A stretch of 64,000 nucleotides of DNA from Marivita geojedonensis. Its GTDB lineage: Bacteria; Pseudomonadota; Alphaproteobacteria; Rhodobacterales; Rhodobacteraceae. This document shows, in pieces, positions 8,417 through 15,381 of this stretch. The notes below the pieces were generated by a model. It saw only the letters and a program-made list of their open reading frames with translations. It did not search any database and was not told the origin of the DNA. Location: contig NZ_JFKC01000013.1 in the NCBI RefSeq assembly GCF_002115805.1, positions 38,873 through 102,872 on the forward strand, read 5' to 3'. The number at the start of each line of letters is the position of its first letter. The first letter of the stretch is position 1. A program made the translations under genes and the position numbers.

Positions 8417-9325
8417 ATGCACAGCACACAGAACATCGCCGCGGCGGGTCTGGCGCTCGCCGCGTCGGCGATCCTCAGCTTCATCGACAATTTCGTGGCT
8501 TCCGTGGCAGAAGAAGCCGGACTATGGCAGTTTCAGCTGTTCCGCAGCCTGTTTGCTCTTCCCTTCCTGATAGTGGTCGGCCGGATGACTCGTCGCTCGA
8601 TCCGCCCGGTGAACCTCAGGGGCCTGATCGGTCGCAGCCTGGCGGTTTCCGTCGGGCTGTTGATCTATTTCGCCTCGCTTGGCGCCTTGCCCGTTGCCCA
8701 GGCTGGCGCGGGTCTATTCAGCGCTCCGCTTTGGGTGGCGCTGTTGACGGTCTTTCTGTTCCGCCAACCCCTTGGGGTCACAGGAGTGTTCGCTGTGGTG
8801 CTGGGTTTTGCCGGTGCGCTGATGTTGCTCCAACCCGATTTCCAGACTCTGACGGTCCTGTCGTTCATGCCGCTGGCCGCCGGTTTCTTCTACGGGCTCG
8901 GCATGATGCTGACCCGCCGTTGGTGCGCCGACGAAAGCCCCGTCACACTAGCCATCGGCATCTTCCTGACCATCGGTTTGGCCGGTTTGCTCATGTCGGG
9001 GGTTGTCACGATCTGGCCGGGAGAGGCCTTCATCACTGCCCCCTGGGCCACCCCATCGGCGCGCTTCCTGTGGCTCACCCTGTTCCAGGCCGCCGGCGCC
9101 GTAATCGCCGTGACCCTGATTGCGCAAGCATACCGTATCGGCACCCCTGCCGTGGTGGCCGTGTTCGAATACTCCTTTCTGATTTTCGCCAGCCTCTGGG
9201 CCTTCCTGCTCTGGGGTACCGCAACCAACCTTCTCGCATGGGCAGGGATCACGGTCATCCTGATTTCAGGTCTGCTCATGGCGATGACTCAAAAGAGGAC
9301 CAAAGATGCCACTGCTGCCATCTGA
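8417..9325 (+). CDS. EamA/DMT-family transporter
   Basis: 302 aa with about ten predicted membrane helices arranged as two EamA repeats (about residues 8-140 and 155-295). The repeat signature appears as ALPVAQAGAGLFSAPLWVALL in the first half and GTPAVVAVFEYSF in the second. Such proteins usually export amino acids or metabolites. Its gene begins six bases after the hydrolase stop, and its end overlaps the next start by 20 bases, so it is cotranscribed. It may export an end product or excess substrate of the pathway. Confidence 0.88.
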   Translation: MHSTQNIAAAGLALAASAILSFIDNFVASVAEEAGLWQFQLFRSLFALPFLIVVGRMTRRSIRPVNLRGLIGRSLAVSVGLLIYFASLGALPVAQAGAGLFSAPLWVALLTVFLFRQPLGVTGVFAVVLGFAGALMLLQPDFQTLTVLSFMPLAAGFFYGLGMMLTRRWCADESPVTLAIGIFLTIGLAGLLMSGVVTIWPGEAFITAPWATPSARFLWLTLFQAAGAVIAVTLIAQAYRIGTPAVVAVFEYSFLIFASLWAFLLWGTATNLLAWAGITVILISGLLMAMTQKRTKDATAAI

Positions 9326-10355
9326 CCTTGCTTATGTGCCATTTGTTTCAGTCGAACACATGATGGGGCTTGTTCATCACCTCGGCATCGAGCGAATGCT
9401 GCGCGATCTCGCCGATGAGATTGAAGCCGATTTCAAACGCTGGGAGCTGTTTGACAAAACACCCCGTGTGGCCAGCCATTCGGACGTCGGCGTGATCGAA
9501 CTGATGCCGACTTCGGATGGTGAAATGTACGGGTTCAAGTATGTCAACGGCCACCCCAAGAATACGAAGGACGGTTTGCAGACAGTCACCGCCTTCGGCC
9601 TTCTGGCGGATGTGGACACAGGCTATCCCAAACTTCTCTCCGAAATGACCCTGCTGACCGCCTTGCGCACCGCCGCTACTTCGGCGATGGCAGCGCGCCA
9701 TCTTGCGCCGAAGGGTACCACAACCATGGCAATGATCGGCAACGGCGCTCAATCGGAATTCCAGTGCCTCGCTTTCAAGGCGATCTGCGGTATCGACACC
9801 GTGCGCCTGTATGACATCGACGAGGCGGCGACGGAAAAGGCCGCGCGCAACCTGGCGGCCAGCGGTCTGAAAGTCGTGACGTGCAAATCGGGTGAAGATG
9901 CCATGGAAGGTGCGCAGATCATCACCACCTGCACGGCGGACAAACAATACGCCACGATCCTGACCGACAACATGATCGGCCCGGGCGTTCACATCAACGC
10001 GATCGGCGGCGATTGCCCCGGCAAGACCGAACTGCACCGCGACATCCTGCTGCGCTCTGAGATATTTGTGGAATATCCCGAACAAACATGGATCGAAGGC
10101 GAAATCCAGCAGTTGGAAAAAGACCACCCGATCACCGAGCTTTGGCGTGTTATCACTGGCGAGGCGCAAGGCCGCCGGGATGACAAGCAGATCACACTGT
10201 TCGATAGTGTCGGCTTTGCGATCGAAGATTTTTCCGCTTTGCGCTATATCCACAAGGCGGTTCAGGGCACCGGATATTTCACAAAGCTCGACATGCTAGC
10301 TGACCCAGATGATCCACGCGATTTGTTCGGCATGCTGAACAGATCGAAAGGTTGA
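9306..10355 (+). CDS. Ornithine cyclodeaminase/mu-crystallin family enzyme
   Basis: 349 aa. The central Rossmann segment MAMIGNGAQSEFQ (about residues 141-153) carries the NAD-binding GxGxQ pattern of the OCD/mu-crystallin family. GFKYVNGHPKNT lies in the substrate-binding N-terminal part, and INAIGGDCPGKTELH is the usual C-terminal block. Family reactions include ornithine to proline plus ammonia, and imine reductions. The gene overlaps the EamA gene and is followed by an ArgE-like deacetylase after four bases. The combination suggests deacylation and then ring closure or deamination of a diamino acid. Confidence 0.88.
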   Translation: MPLLPSDLAYVPFVSVEHMMGLVHHLGIERMLRDLADEIEADFKRWELFDKTPRVASHSDVGVIELMPTSDGEMYGFKYVNGHPKNTKDGLQTVTAFGLLADVDTGYPKLLSEMTLLTALRTAATSAMAARHLAPKGTTTMAMIGNGAQSEFQCLAFKAICGIDTVRLYDIDEAATEKAARNLAASGLKVVTCKSGEDAMEGAQIITTCTADKQYATILTDNMIGPGVHINAIGGDCPGKTELHRDILLRSEIFVEYPEQTWIEGEIQQLEKDHPITELWRVITGEAQGRRDDKQITLFDSVGFAIEDFSALRYIHKAVQGTGYFTKLDMLADPDDPRDLFGMLNRSKG

Positions 10356-10359
10356 GATC

Positions 10360-11520
10360 ATGGAACTGACCGCGCGGCAGCTCCTGGAGCGGCTTGTCGC
10401 TTTTCCGACAGTCAGCGATCAAAGCAACCTGGAGCTTGTGAATTTTGTCGAAACCTACCTGCAAAGCCATGAGATAACCCCGACAAAAGTCATGAATCCG
10501 GAAGGAGACAAGGCCGCCCTTTACGCCAATATCGGACCTGAAACTGCTGGTGGCGTCGTTCTTTCGGGGCACACCGACGTGGTTCCGGTCAAGCGACAGG
10601 ATTGGCGCAGCGACCCGTTCACATTGACCGAGCGCGATGGCCGCCTTTATGGGCGCGGCACATGCGATATGAAAGGGTCCGACGCGCTTGCGCTGGCAGC
10701 GGTTCCGCTGGCTTTGCGTAAACCGCTGAAACGCCCCCTTCAGATCGCCCTCAGCTATGATGAGGAAACCGGGATGACCGGCGCCCCGCCGATGATCGAC
10801 CACATGCTGTCGCATGGCCTGCCACGGCCGGGCGCGGTCATCGTAGGCGAGCCGTCGATGATGAAGGTTGTGACAGGCCACAAAGGTGGCTTCGGTTACC
10901 AAGTGCATGTGCGCGGACACGAGGTGCATTCCTCGATGATGCATGAAGGGGTCAGCGCGGTCATGATGGCGGGCGAACTGGTCAGCTGGGCCAACCGGAT
11001 GAACCGCCAATGCGCGCAGGCCACGCCAGGCGCGCTGGCGGGTGATTTCGTGCCCCCCTACACCACAATCCATGTCGGGACGATCTCTGGCGGGACAGCT
11101 CACAATATCACCGCCCGCGATTGCCGTTTTGAAATCGACTTTCGCGTGGTGCCGGGCGAAGATCATTCAGAGTGGCAACAGAAATTTCTTGGCGAGGTTG
11201 CGGCGCTGCAACGCCAGATGCAGGCCATCCATCCCGATGCCCGGATAACGGCCGATCAGGATTTCGGGGTTGCTGGCCTCGCGCCTGAAACGCAAGGCGA
11301 GGCAGAAAAACTGGCGCGGCGTCTGACCGGAGACAATGCCACGCATGTGGTGAGCTATGCTACCGAAGGTGGCTTGTTTCAGGAACGAGGACTATCAACG
11401 GTCATCTGCGGCCCCGGAGACATCGCCCAGGCCCACCAGCCAGATGAGTTCATGTCACTCGACCAGTTCCAAAAGGGCGAGATCTTCATGGAACGGCTGG
11501 TCGAAACGCTGTGCGTCTGA
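10360..11520 (+). CDS. ArgE/DapE-family acetylornithine deacetylase-like M20 peptidase
   Basis: 386 aa. Zinc-ligand motifs of M20 metallopeptidases are in place: GHTDVV (His71, Asp73), GRGTCDMKG (Asp103), SYDEETG (Glu135/136), VGEPS, and a C-terminal AQAHQPDEF with the last His. The dimerisation domain starts near GHKGGFGYQVHV. It resembles ArgE, which removes acetyl groups from N-acetylornithine. In this operon, with an OCD-like enzyme and importer, a catabolic N-acyl amino acid deacylase is more likely than arginine biosynthesis. Confidence 0.87.
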   Translation: MELTARQLLERLVAFPTVSDQSNLELVNFVETYLQSHEITPTKVMNPEGDKAALYANIGPETAGGVVLSGHTDVVPVKRQDWRSDPFTLTERDGRLYGRGTCDMKGSDALALAAVPLALRKPLKRPLQIALSYDEETGMTGAPPMIDHMLSHGLPRPGAVIVGEPSMMKVVTGHKGGFGYQVHVRGHEVHSSMMHEGVSAVMMAGELVSWANRMNRQCAQATPGALAGDFVPPYTTIHVGTISGGTAHNITARDCRFEIDFRVVPGEDHSEWQQKFLGEVAALQRQMQAIHPDARITADQDFGVAGLAPETQGEAEKLARRLTGDNATHVVSYATEGGLFQERGLSTVICGPGDIAQAHQPDEFMSLDQFQKGEIFMERLVETLCV

Positions 11521-11542
11521 TGCCACAAGAGTAGATGCCCTG

Positions 11543-11863
11543 ATGCCCTGGATCATATTGTTCGTTGCCGGCCTGTTCGAAACCGGGTGGGCCGTCGGGT
11601 TGAAATACACCGAAGGGTTCACCCGAGCGGGCCCAACCGTGCTGACGGTGGTGTCGATGGCCATCAGCCTGGGCCTTCTGGGCCTTGCACTGCGCAGCAT
11701 CCCACTGGGCACCGGCTACGCCGTCTGGACAGGTATAGGCACAGTGGGCACCGTCTTGTTTGGCATTATCTTCTTTTCAGAACCCGCGACGCCCGCGCGT
11801 CTGGCCTGTGTCGGCCTGATCCTCGCCGGGATCCTTGGACTGAAACTCGTTGGCACTTCTTGA
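11543..11863 (+). CDS. SMR-family transporter, SugE/Gdx-like
   Basis: 106 aa from ATG 11543. Four membrane helices and the SugE/Gdx-type start WIILFVAGLFETGWAVGLKY are visible, with the conserved membrane Glu at residue 13. GYAVWTGIGTVGTV matches the third helix of the subfamily. Characterised Gdx members export guanidinium ion. Found 22 bases after the deacetylase, it hints that the pathway could release guanidinium or another small cation, but this is inference. Its stop overlaps a TTG that could start the next gene. Confidence 0.85.
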   Translation: MPWIILFVAGLFETGWAVGLKYTEGFTRAGPTVLTVVSMAISLGLLGLALRSIPLGTGYAVWTGIGTVGTVLFGIIFFSEPATPARLACVGLILAGILGLKLVGTS

Positions 11864-11880
11864 AAACCAAAGGAAATCCG

Positions 11881-12249
11881 ATACCTAAAATTAGACGCTC
11901 TCACATCGGCGATCGCATGAGCCAGATCGTGATCCATGGCAACACTATCTATTTGGCCGGGCAGGTTGGCACGGCCAATGCCAGCGTGACACGGCAGACG
12001 CAGGAATGTCTCCGAAACATCGACACCCTGCTGGCTGAGGTCGGTTCAGACAAATCCCACATTCTCCAGACAACGATCTGGTTGGCCGACATGAAAGACT
12101 TTGGTGAAATGAACGCCGTTTGGGACGCGTGGGTTCCAAACGGCCATGCACCGGCCCGCGCCTGCGGAGAGGCCCGGTTGGCCACTGATGCTTACAAAGT
12201 AGAGATGATCGTGATCGCGGCTTTGCCGGAAACCGGAGAGGCAGGCTGA
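11881..12249 (+). CDS. RidA-family protein, start codon apparently ATA
   Basis: About 122 aa. RidA proteins hydrolyse reactive enamine/imine intermediates released by PLP enzymes and related reactions. VIHGNTIYLAGQVG, TIWLADMKDFGEMNAVWDAW and PARACGEARL are clear family blocks. Homology appears to begin before the first ATG (11917): IRRSHIGDRMSQ is the usual N-terminus. The codon where Met is expected is ATA at 11881, preceded by AAAGGAAA at good spacing. The in-frame alternative is TTG at 11860, overlapping the sugE-like stop. Last gene of the catabolic operon. Confidence 0.8.
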   Translation: MPKIRRSHIGDRMSQIVIHGNTIYLAGQVGTANASVTRQTQECLRNIDTLLAEVGSDKSHILQTTIWLADMKDFGEMNAVWDAWVPNGHAPARACGEARLATDAYKVEMIVIAALPETGEAG

Positions 12250-12467
12250 TTTCTGGCATGGAAGTAGCCTTATGTGGCAGCCCAGAAGGCGGGACAGGTC
12301 CGGCTCTATGCTGGGCAATGTCAGCTAAGCGTGCTTCGCAGTAATTCGAGGCTTGCACGACATTCGGTAAAGTGGGCTCAGAGTCCGCATTCGCCGCGTT
12401 CGGCTCCAATGTCTGGTATGCTCGCGGACCCTATCCATCAATATGAACTGGCGGCTACCTGAGAGGC

Positions 12468-12695
12468 CTATTTGCTGTCGCCGCTTCCGATCCGCTTCAA
12501 ACCGTCGAAGTCGATTTCCTGCTTCTGTTCCGCAGTGAGATCCGGCCGGATTTCCGATACCGGCTGGGGCCCGTGGACGTCCCACATCACCGCATGCGCG
12601 CCTGTAGTCCAGCGATATACCCAACCAACAATGCTGTCCCCATCGGTCCCGATCAGATTGGCGATCGCGACGCCTTCACCTTTATCATCGTCCAC
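12468..12695 (-). CDS. Small conserved-looking hypothetical protein
   Basis: 75 aa, acidic, with no membrane segment or signal peptide. The core DSIVGWVYRWTTGAHAVMWD looks like a compact beta-sheet protein, and the tail (SEIRPDLTAEQKQEIDFDGL) is helical. It lies 165 bases downstream of the Xre regulator on the same strand. I do not recognise the family. The 218 bases between the RidA gene and this one show no gene. Confidence 0.5.
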   Translation of the reverse strand: MDDDKGEGVAIANLIGTDGDSIVGWVYRWTTGAHAVMWDVHGPQPVSEIRPDLTAEQKQEIDFDGLKRIGSGDSK

Positions 12696-12860
12696 TGTTT
12701 ACTGACTTCCTGCACTATGGCGCTGCAATCGCGGCATCGTGTTTCCAGGCCTCGCCTGCACAGCATGACGCAATTGGTGGATGTTGGTTGATACTCTTCC
12801 TTGAAGGAGCTCACTTCACATGAAAACGTCCAATACGGAGCGCCCCAAAATTCTTTGTTT

Positions 12861-13118
12861 TCAAATCTTGTGGTCGGGCTCCGTGGCGGCTTCGACAATC
12901 GACAGGACTTCATTTTTGTCAAAGCCAATGACCCTCGCCAGAACTGTAAATTCCACCACGTCGATACGACGCTCGCCGCTTTCGAGACGCGCCACAAATG
13001 ACTGGTGGCGTTTGAGCTTCGCCGCCAACTGCTGCTGGCTGAGACCCGCATTCTGACGTGCATCAACCAACGCACGGACGAGCGCCAACTGGCCATTTGT
13101 TCTGATTGTTTTCGCCAC
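12861..13118 (-). CDS. Xre-type helix-turn-helix regulator
   Basis: 85 aa. A complete HTH_3 domain spans about residues 11-70: LVRALVDARQNAGLSQQQLAAKL, then KRHQSFVARLESGERRIDV with the recognition helix in QSFVARLE. Small stand-alone Xre proteins usually repress nearby genes. It sits between the catabolic operon and the transfer region, so it may control transfer genes or the small downstream gene. No toxin partner is visible next to it. Confidence 0.85.
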   Translation of the reverse strand: MAKTIRTNGQLALVRALVDARQNAGLSQQQLAAKLKRHQSFVARLESGERRIDVVEFTVLARVIGFDKNEVLSIVEAATEPDHKI

Positions 13119-13242
13119 GCGTCACATACCTTTTGTGACGTCGCTAGCGGATGAAATCTGTTATCTAAAAAGTAGATATTTGAGGGTGTTATCGGCGTCT
13201 GGTTTCCAAGGGGTGCACGTCTGGTGCATGCCCAGTGGCCCA

Positions 13243-13521
13243 TCAATCCCCCACCAGTTCCAGAAACCGACCGTAGTCCAGACTGACTTCGCGAGCTTCC
13301 TCAAAAGCACGCGCACGCTCCTGCTCGAGGCAGCGAAAGTAGTCCTGAATGTCCGCGATGTAGACCTCAAAGTCCCGTCGGATGATGTCGGCATAATCCC
13401 GGGCGGCCTGCGAATCGCTTGGAACGAAAGGCCTGACAGGGGCGAGACAGGATCCGGCCTGGCTTGCGACCGGAGCGAGCATCAGCAAGGCCACAGCCTG
13501 CATCTTCACCCATCGGCTCAA
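13243..13521 (-). CDS. Small periplasmic protein beside the virB operon
   Basis: 92 aa from the TTG at 13521; GTG 13509 or ATG 13503 are alternatives. A signal peptide is visible (MSRWVKMQAVALLMLAP, cleavage after SQA), followed by GSCLAPVRPFVPSDSQAARDY and a helical, charged tail (EQERARAFEEAREVSLDYGRF) with two cysteines. I recognise this only as a type of small secreted protein seen next to VirB clusters in Rhodobacterales. It is divergent from the virB operon, with the shared AT-rich motif in the promoter region. Confidence 0.6.
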   Translation of the reverse strand: MSRWVKMQAVALLMLAPVASQAGSCLAPVRPFVPSDSQAARDYADIIRRDFEVYIADIQDYFRCLEQERARAFEEAREVSLDYGRFLELVGD

Positions 13522-13608
13522 CCGCAGGTTTCTGAAACCCCTATTTTCCTTGATAGACGCCAATGGCCGTGCCTAGAGTTTGAGTAACCGAGATACAGCC
13601 GTATCTGC

Positions 13609-13645
13609 CGCATTATATCTTGCGGTTAATAATATACTATCGTAA
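13609..13645 (-). promoter_or_regulatory. Promoter region with shared motif and TATAAT box
   Basis: On the minus strand 13645-13631 reads TTACGATAGTATATT, nearly identical to 2497-2511. A perfect TATAAT follows, inside an inverted repeat CCGCA/TGCGG (13609-13626). It lies between the divergent small periplasmic gene and the virB operon and could serve either or both. Confidence 0.4.
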
Positions 13646-13694
13646 CTCTGGGCTTCAAGTGGGAATGCCCGGACGTTGCGCGTTTGGAGAAAGC

Positions 13695-14060
13695 GTGAGC
13701 CGGGCCATGAACTGGGACATAGAAGCACCAAATGTGGTTACGGAAGCACGTTTCCGCGAACTCGTGGAAAGTGGCTATAGCGCTGAAATCCTGTGCCAGG
13801 AGTCGGCACACAAGAAGGGCCCGAGTTATTACGGGGTCTGGATCATGCGTGTCGTCTCTGACGAGGGCGTGGAAAAACTGCTGGTCACGGCCCGCACCCG
13901 GACGACTTACAACGACATCAAGATCCGCGAGTTCAAGACCATTACGGGCGTGGTCTCCTTCCTTATCGGCATCGGTTTCTCCCATGCCGATGTCCCGCTC
14001 GAGGAAGGCCAGCGGACGACACACAAGCTGGCTGCGACCGACAAGGGCGGCAGCAAGTAG
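13695..14060 (+). CDS. Hypothetical protein at head of virB operon
   Basis: 121 aa from GTG 13695, chosen because GGAG at 13686 is five bases upstream; ATG 13707 is also possible. The protein is soluble-looking: MNWDIEAPNVVTEARFRELVESGY, then YYGVWIMRVVSDEGVEKLLVTARTRTT, then a short hydrophobic ITGVVSFLIGIGF near the end. Its 3' end overlaps the likely start of virB1. Function not recognised. Position suggests a regulator or accessory of mating-pair formation. Confidence 0.6.
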   Translation: MSRAMNWDIEAPNVVTEARFRELVESGYSAEILCQESAHKKGPSYYGVWIMRVVSDEGVEKLLVTARTRTTYNDIKIREFKTITGVVSFLIGIGFSHADVPLEEGQRTTHKLAATDKGGSK

Positions 14061-14718
14061 CCTTTTCCTTTTCTGGTTCCTGACGGGTTCCGCCAATGCG
14101 CAGATGGTACTGGTCATGGAGAGCGATGGCTCTCTGACCCCGTCCCGCTCTCAAGACAGCTTTGCACGAAATTACAATGACGGCATCGGCCAGGGGTCCG
14201 CTGCTGATGAACTGGCGATCCTCGGCGAGACTGGACTTGGGCCAGACGAAATCCAGGTTGCTGCCCCAGCGCGGCCTGCGCCTCTGCCCCGCGCCGATGT
14301 TCTGGCGGCCATCGAGGCCACCGCGCTTCGCTACGCCGGGCATCCCGGGCTTCGGCGCACGGATCTCTCGGTTCGCGATTGGCTGACCCTCTACCGCGCC
14401 AATATCGAGGTCGAGAGCGCCTACCAGCAGGATGCGATCTCAAGCGCAGGCGCCCTCGGTCTTGGCCAATTGATGCCCGCGACGGCACGCGATCTGGGTG
14501 TCGACCCGCGTGATCCGCTGCAGAACCTTGACGGCTCCGCCCGATACCTCGCGATGATGCTGGAGACGTTTGGCGATCCGCGTCTTGCCCTCGCTGCCTA
14601 CAACGCTGGCCCGGAAGCGGTCCGCCAGCATGGCGGCATTCCCCCCTACAGAGAAACCCAGAACCACGTGGCCCGTGTCATGGCCGTCGTGGCCCGATTG
14701 GAAGGATCAAATTCATGA
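13990..14718 (+). CDS. virB1: VirB1-like lytic transglycosylase
   Basis: 242 aa from ATG 13990, chosen because the sequence before the next ATG (14104) encodes a signal peptide (LFLFWFLTGSANAQ). This start overlaps the previous gene by 71 bases. The SLT domain spans about residues 115-235, with catalytic Glu in NIEVESAYQ, then GALGLGQLMPATARDLGV and LAAYNAGPEAV. It opens peptidoglycan for assembly of the type IV secretion channel. Its stop overlaps the virB2 start (ATGA). Confidence 0.85.
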   Translation: MSRSRKASGRHTSWLRPTRAAASSLFLFWFLTGSANAQMVLVMESDGSLTPSRSQDSFARNYNDGIGQGSAADELAILGETGLGPDEIQVAAPARPAPLPRADVLAAIEATALRYAGHPGLRRTDLSVRDWLTLYRANIEVESAYQQDAISSAGALGLGQLMPATARDLGVDPRDPLQNLDGSARYLAMMLETFGDPRLALAAYNAGPEAVRQHGGIPPYRETQNHVARVMAVVARLEGSNS

Positions 14719-15110
14719 TGTCCCAACCTTTTTGGAAATCATTCCTCAAAACACTTATCGCCAATGTCACGAGAGCGCGCAGCGCGGCAGTGCATTGGCG
14801 ATACCGCTATTTCCAAACAAATTGGATTTCACACCTATTCGTCGCCTCTTTGGCGCTGTTCCTGCTCGTTGCCGAACCTGCGCTTGCGCAAAGTATCGAT
14901 CTCTCGCCGATCCAAAGCCTGTTGCAAGGTATCGTAGATGCGCTGACCGGCCCGCTTGGTGTTGTCATCGCAACGCTGGCGGTGCTCGGCGTTTTCTTGA
15001 GCTGGTTCTTCAACATCATCGATCTGCGACAGGCCCTCTGGGTTCTCGTCGGAATCGCAGGTGTCGCCGCCGCTCCCACTATCGTTGCCGCGGTCTTCGC
15101 CGGTGGCTGA
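14715..15110 (+). CDS. virB2: VirB2 pilin
   Basis: 131 aa. A long N-terminal leader (about 58 residues, ending AEPALAQ) is followed by two hydrophobic helices, GPLGVVIATLAVLGVFLSWFF and QALWVLVGIAGVAAAPTIVAAVF, joined by a short polar loop. This is the TrbC/VirB2 pattern of T-pilus subunits. The leader is longer than in many VirB2 proteins. Position between virB1 and virB3 supports the call. Confidence 0.85.
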   Translation: MMSQPFWKSFLKTLIANVTRARSAAVHWRYRYFQTNWISHLFVASLALFLLVAEPALAQSIDLSPIQSLLQGIVDALTGPLGVVIATLAVLGVFLSWFFNIIDLRQALWVLVGIAGVAAAPTIVAAVFAGG

Positions 15111-15381
15111 ACGCTCGCCCCTCTTTCTCGGCCTCGTGCGTCCGCCGAAGCTTCTGGGCCTGCCCATCATGTATGCGATGGTCTGGCTCTTCGGCTCTGT
15201 GCTGCTCTTTGTCTGGGTGCAGCACATCGCAGTGCTGGGCGTGGCCGCCCTGCTCTATCCGGTGTTGTGGAAGGCCGCTGACTGGGACCCGCGCTTCATC
15301 GACGTGATGATGACGGCGCTGCAGGAGACGCCACCGACGCGGAACCGCTCCATCCATGGCGGGGACAGCTATGCGCCCTAA
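15103..15381 (+). CDS. virB3: VirB3 inner-membrane protein
   Basis: 92 aa from GTG 15103, which overlaps the virB2 end by eight bases. RSPLFLGLVRPPKLLGLP is the classic VirB3 N-terminus, then two adjacent membrane segments (YAMVWLFGSVLLFVW and IAVLGVAALLYPVLW) and a cytoplasmic tail. VirB3 works with VirB4 in the inner-membrane complex. It overlaps virB4 by 11 bases. Confidence 0.87.
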   Translation: MAERSPLFLGLVRPPKLLGLPIMYAMVWLFGSVLLFVWVQHIAVLGVAALLYPVLWKAADWDPRFIDVMMTALQETPPTRNRSIHGGDSYAP

